This document shows, piece by piece, positions 12,785 to 15,038 of a DNA stretch of 15,038 nt. Both the position numbers and the translations under genes were made by a program. This DNA comes from an uncultured Leucobacter sp. (GTDB taxonomy: Bacteria > Actinomycetota > Actinomycetes > Actinomycetales > Microbacteriaceae): NCBI GenBank assembly GCA_945952575.1, contig CAMFIY010000027.1:1-15038 (forward strand), in the 5' to 3' direction. Every line of letters starts with the position of its first letter. Position 1 is the first letter of the stretch. Under the pieces are notes generated by a model, which was not told the DNA's origin, searched no databases, and saw only the letters and a program-made list of their open reading frames with translations.

Positions 12785-13957
12785 ATGAACGACTTCCCCA
12801 TGGACCTCGATACCCTCGCCGTGCACGCCGGGCGGGAGGATCTGGCCGAGCTCGGGGTGCACGCGCTCCCGATCGATCTCTCGACCACGAATCCGCTCCC
12901 GTCGATCGGGATCGGCGGGGATTCGTACGAGACGCTGGCCACCGGGGGGACACCGTCCGCCGAAGGCAGCGCGGTCTACGCGCGCCTGTGGAATCCGACG
13001 GTCGCCCGTTTCGAGTCTGGCCTGGCGCAGCTCGAGCACGCCGAGTCGGCGGTCGCCTTCTCGACCGGCATGGCGGCGCTCACCGCGGCGCTGCTCGCCT
13101 TCACCGCGAGCCGGGGCGCTCCGCACGTCGTCGCGGTCCGCCCGCTCTACGGCGGATCCGACCACCTGCTGGCCTCGGGCCTGCTCGGCACCGAGGTCAC
13201 CTTCTGCGCACCCGAGGAGGTGCGGGCATCCTGCCGCCCGGATACGGGGCTCGTGATCATGGAGACCCCGGCGAACCCGACCCTTGAGCTCGTGAGCATC
13301 CGTTCGGTCGTGGATCAGGCCGGCGAGGTGCCGGTGCTCGTCGACAACACCTTCGCCACCCCGATCCTGCAGAATCCGCTCGATCACGGGGCGGCGCTCT
13401 CGCTGCACAGCGCGACGAAGTATCTCGGCGGCCACGGCGACGTGATGGGCGGCGTCATCGCCTGCTCCGAGGAGCGTGCGACGATGCTCCGTCCGATCCG
13501 CGCCATCACGGGCGCGCTGCTGCACCCGCTCGCCGCCTATCTGCTGCACCGCGGCCTCGCCACTCTGCCGATCCGGGTGCGGACCCAGCAGGAGACCGCG
13601 CGACGGGTCGCCGAGTGGCTGGGCGGGCATCCCGCCGTCGCCGAGGTCTTCTATCCCGGCTCGCACGGGGATCCGCACGGCGTCCTCGGGGCGCAGATGT
13701 CCGGGCCGGGCGCGATGCTGGCGGTCCGTCTGCTCGGCGGCGCCGCCGCCGCCGAGCAGATGACCTCCTCCGTCCGCGTCTTCACCCACGCGGTCTCGCT
13801 GGGCGGGGTCGACTCGCTGATCGAGAATCCGGCGGCCCTCACGCACCGCCCGGTCGCCGGGGACGCCAAGCCCGACGCCGGAATCGTCCGATTGTCGATC
13901 GGGCTCGAGAGCGCGGACGACCTGATCGCCGACCTGGGCCGCGCCCTGGACGCCTGA
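12785..13957 (+). CDS. Cys/Met-metabolism PLP enzyme, likely methionine gamma-lyase (MdeA-like)
   Basis: A 390-residue fold-type I PLP enzyme of the trans-sulfuration family. K212 in HSATKYLGGH is the Schiff-base lysine; D187 (VDNTF), Y65 and R67 (YARLWNP) and Y122 (LYGG) match the cofactor and catalytic residues of gamma-lyases, and the C-terminal RLSIGLES holds the substrate-carboxylate arginine. Context (Lrp regulator divergent, PDH-E1-like gene 21 bases downstream) points to methionine gamma-lyase: methionine to methanethiol, ammonia and 2-oxobutyrate. Against this, the cysteine typical of methionine gamma-lyases (C116 of the Pseudomonas enzyme) is glycine here (G124). Cystathionine gamma-lyase or another gamma-elimination substrate therefore remains possible. 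It also has extra sequence around 38-62 (PSIGIGGDSYETLATGGTPS). ATG 12785 is used; a second in-frame ATG at 12800 is an alternative. Confidence 0.87.
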   Translation: MNDFPMDLDTLAVHAGREDLAELGVHALPIDLSTTNPLPSIGIGGDSYETLATGGTPSAEGSAVYARLWNPTVARFESGLAQLEHAESAVAFSTGMAALTAALLAFTASRGAPHVVAVRPLYGGSDHLLASGLLGTEVTFCAPEEVRASCRPDTGLVIMETPANPTLELVSIRSVVDQAGEVPVLVDNTFATPILQNPLDHGAALSLHSATKYLGGHGDVMGGVIACSEERATMLRPIRAITGALLHPLAAYLLHRGLATLPIRVRTQQETARRVAEWLGGHPAVAEVFYPGSHGDPHGVLGAQMSGPGAMLAVRLLGGAAAAEQMTSSVRVFTHAVSLGGVDSLIENPAALTHRPVAGDAKPDAGIVRLSIGLESADDLIADLGRALDA

Positions 13958-13978
13958 TCCCGAGCCGGGGAGGAAGCC

Positions 13979-15038
13979 ATGACCGAGCATCGCGATGAGG
14001 ATCTGGGACAGTTCGAGACCTCGGCACAGCCCGATCCGCCGAGCGCGAACTCCCGGCCGCTCACGGCTTCGACCGGTGAGTCGGCTCTGAACGACATCTC
14101 GCAGCGCGTGCTCTGGCTCGCCACCGCGATGATCGATGCCGCGAACCGGGGCCGCGAGAACCCCGACGGCGTGAAAGTCGGTGGGCACCAGGCCTCCTCC
14201 GCATCGATGGTGGGCATCATGACCGCGCTCTGGTTCTCGGAGCTCACGGCGCTGGACCGCGTGTCGGTGAAGCCGCACGCCTCGCCCGTGCTGCACGCCA
14301 TCAACTACCTGCTCGGCGATCTCGACGCCTCCTACCTGCCGACGCTGCGCTCGCTCGGCGGGCTGCAGCCGTACCCCTCGCGGACGAAGGATCCCGACAC
14401 CGTGGACTTCTCGACCGGCTCAGTGGGCATCGGCGCGACGGCCCCGGTCTGGGCCGCGCTCTCGCATCGCTATCTCTCCCACCGCTTCCCCGAGACGCCG
14501 CCCGCCGGCCGCTTCATCTCGCTGCTCGGCGACGCCGAGATGGATGAGGGCGCCGTCTGGGAGGCCATCATCGACCCCGAGGTGCGGCAGCTCGGCGAGG
14601 TGGTCTGGATCGTCGATCTCAACCGGCAGTCGCTCGACCGGGTGATCCCGGATGTGCAGATCCAGCGCCTGCGCGGCATGTTCGCCGCGGCCGACTGGCA
14701 GGTGCTCGCCTGCACCTGGGGCCGGCGGCTGCAGGCCGCCTTCGCGGCCGAGGGCGGATCGGTCTTCGAGGCCCGCATGCGCAGGATGCCGAACGAGGAG
14801 TACCAGCGGATCCTGCGCGCGCATCCGGAGGAGGTCCGCGCGCGGCTGCTGGCCGGGATGCCGGACGACGAGGCGCAGAGCCTCGCACGACTGCTCGCGC
14901 CCTACGGCGATCTCGAGCTCGCCGAGCTCGTGCGAGATCTCGGCGGGCACGACCTCGAGGAGCTCACCTCGACCTTCGCGCAGATCGACGCGACGCGCCC
15001 CACCGTGATCTTCGCCTACACGATCAAGGGCCGCGGGC
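13979..15038 (+). CDS. Homodimeric pyruvate-dehydrogenase-E1-like enzyme, likely 2-oxobutyrate dehydrogenase E1 (MdeB-like), cut by window end
   Basis: 353 codons are visible and the frame runs off the window; AceE-type proteins are usually 750-900 residues. The N-terminal thiamine-diphosphate domain is clear: VGGHQASSASMVGIMTALWF (67-86), VKPHASPVLHAINYLLG (97-113), FSTGSVGIGATAPVWAALSHRY (144-165), the ThDP motif GDAEMDE (184-190) closing with N215, and FAYTIKGRG near the edge. The family decarboxylates a 2-oxoacid and passes the acyl group to an E2 lipoyl protein. ATG 13979 follows GGGGAGG (13967-13973), and the gene is 21 bases behind the lyase, so one operon. With the lyase producing 2-oxobutyrate, the natural product is propionyl-CoA, as proposed for Pseudomonas MdeB. 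No E2 or E3 gene is in the window. Ordinary pyruvate as substrate cannot be excluded. Confidence 0.87.
   Translation, partial: MTEHRDEDLGQFETSAQPDPPSANSRPLTASTGESALNDISQRVLWLATAMIDAANRGRENPDGVKVGGHQASSASMVGIMTALWFSELTALDRVSVKPHASPVLHAINYLLGDLDASYLPTLRSLGGLQPYPSRTKDPDTVDFSTGSVGIGATAPVWAALSHRYLSHRFPETPPAGRFISLLGDAEMDEGAVWEAIIDPEVRQLGEVVWIVDLNRQSLDRVIPDVQIQRLRGMFAAADWQVLACTWGRRLQAAFAAEGGSVFEARMRRMPNEEYQRILRAHPEEVRARLLAGMPDDEAQSLARLLAPYGDLELAELVRDLGGHDLEELTSTFAQIDATRPTVIFAYTIKGRG

Noticed and set aside
11072..14296. Very long open frame on the minus strand across the PucR, Lrp-type and lyase genes
   Set aside because: Arg/Pro/Ala-rich low-complexity translation with no domain pattern, running antisense through well-recognised genes; this is the usual GC-rich shadow.

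Overview
The window looks like chromosomal DNA of a high-GC actinobacterium. GC is about 70% by eye, third codon positions are almost all G or C, protein families are actinobacterial, and several genes start 6-8 bases after a TANNNT -10 box with no Shine-Dalgarno sequence. The protein repertoire and style suggest Microbacteriaceae, perhaps Leucobacter or a relative; that placement is inference. There are 15 protein genes, two cut by the window ends. I see no tRNA, rRNA, CRISPR array, transposase or phage gene.

Left part (1-3770, all minus strand): the N-terminal third of an M3 metallopeptidase, a class B-type dye-decolorizing peroxidase, an MFS efflux transporter, and a MarR regulator presumably controlling the transporter. 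An imperfect inverted repeat sits between the peroxidase and the peptidase, and a near-identical copy of its arm lies between the transporter and the peroxidase. The transporter has an unresolved start: its first membrane helix is encoded upstream of the only in-frame ATG.

Middle part: a plus-strand operon (3845-5688) of a VOC/glyoxalase-fold protein, an HxlR-type regulator with a C-terminal SCP2-like extension, and a RibD/DHFR-fold reductase. Its promoter has a perfect TTGACA covered by two adjacent 19-bp dyads, which look like tandem operators for the HxlR protein. Next come a DUF2853 protein (minus) and a two-domain sulfurtransferase of the 3-mercaptopyruvate type (plus), followed by a hairpin terminator shared with the convergent aminotransferase.

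Right part, two catabolic modules. (a) 7196-12069: a class III aminotransferase and a CoA-acylating (methyl)malonate-semialdehyde dehydrogenase, divergent from a PucR-family regulator. This fits beta-alanine or beta-aminoisobutyrate breakdown (amine to semialdehyde to acetyl-CoA or propionyl-CoA). (b) 12184-15038: an Lrp/AsnC regulator divergent from a gamma-lyase-type PLP enzyme and a homodimeric pyruvate-dehydrogenase-E1-like enzyme. This is the arrangement of the Pseudomonas mdeR-mdeA-mdeB methionine catabolic cluster (methionine to 2-oxobutyrate to propionyl-CoA). Both modules feed acyl-CoA, and propionyl-CoA could be a shared product. Between them lies a perfect 55-bp tandem repeat with nested hairpins, which encodes the last residues and stop of the PucR protein.

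I found no wholly new multi-gene system. The points most worth a second look are the tandem HxlR operators, the 55-bp repeat, the actinobacterial mde-like cluster whose enzyme lacks the usual active-site cysteine, and the start problem of the transporter.
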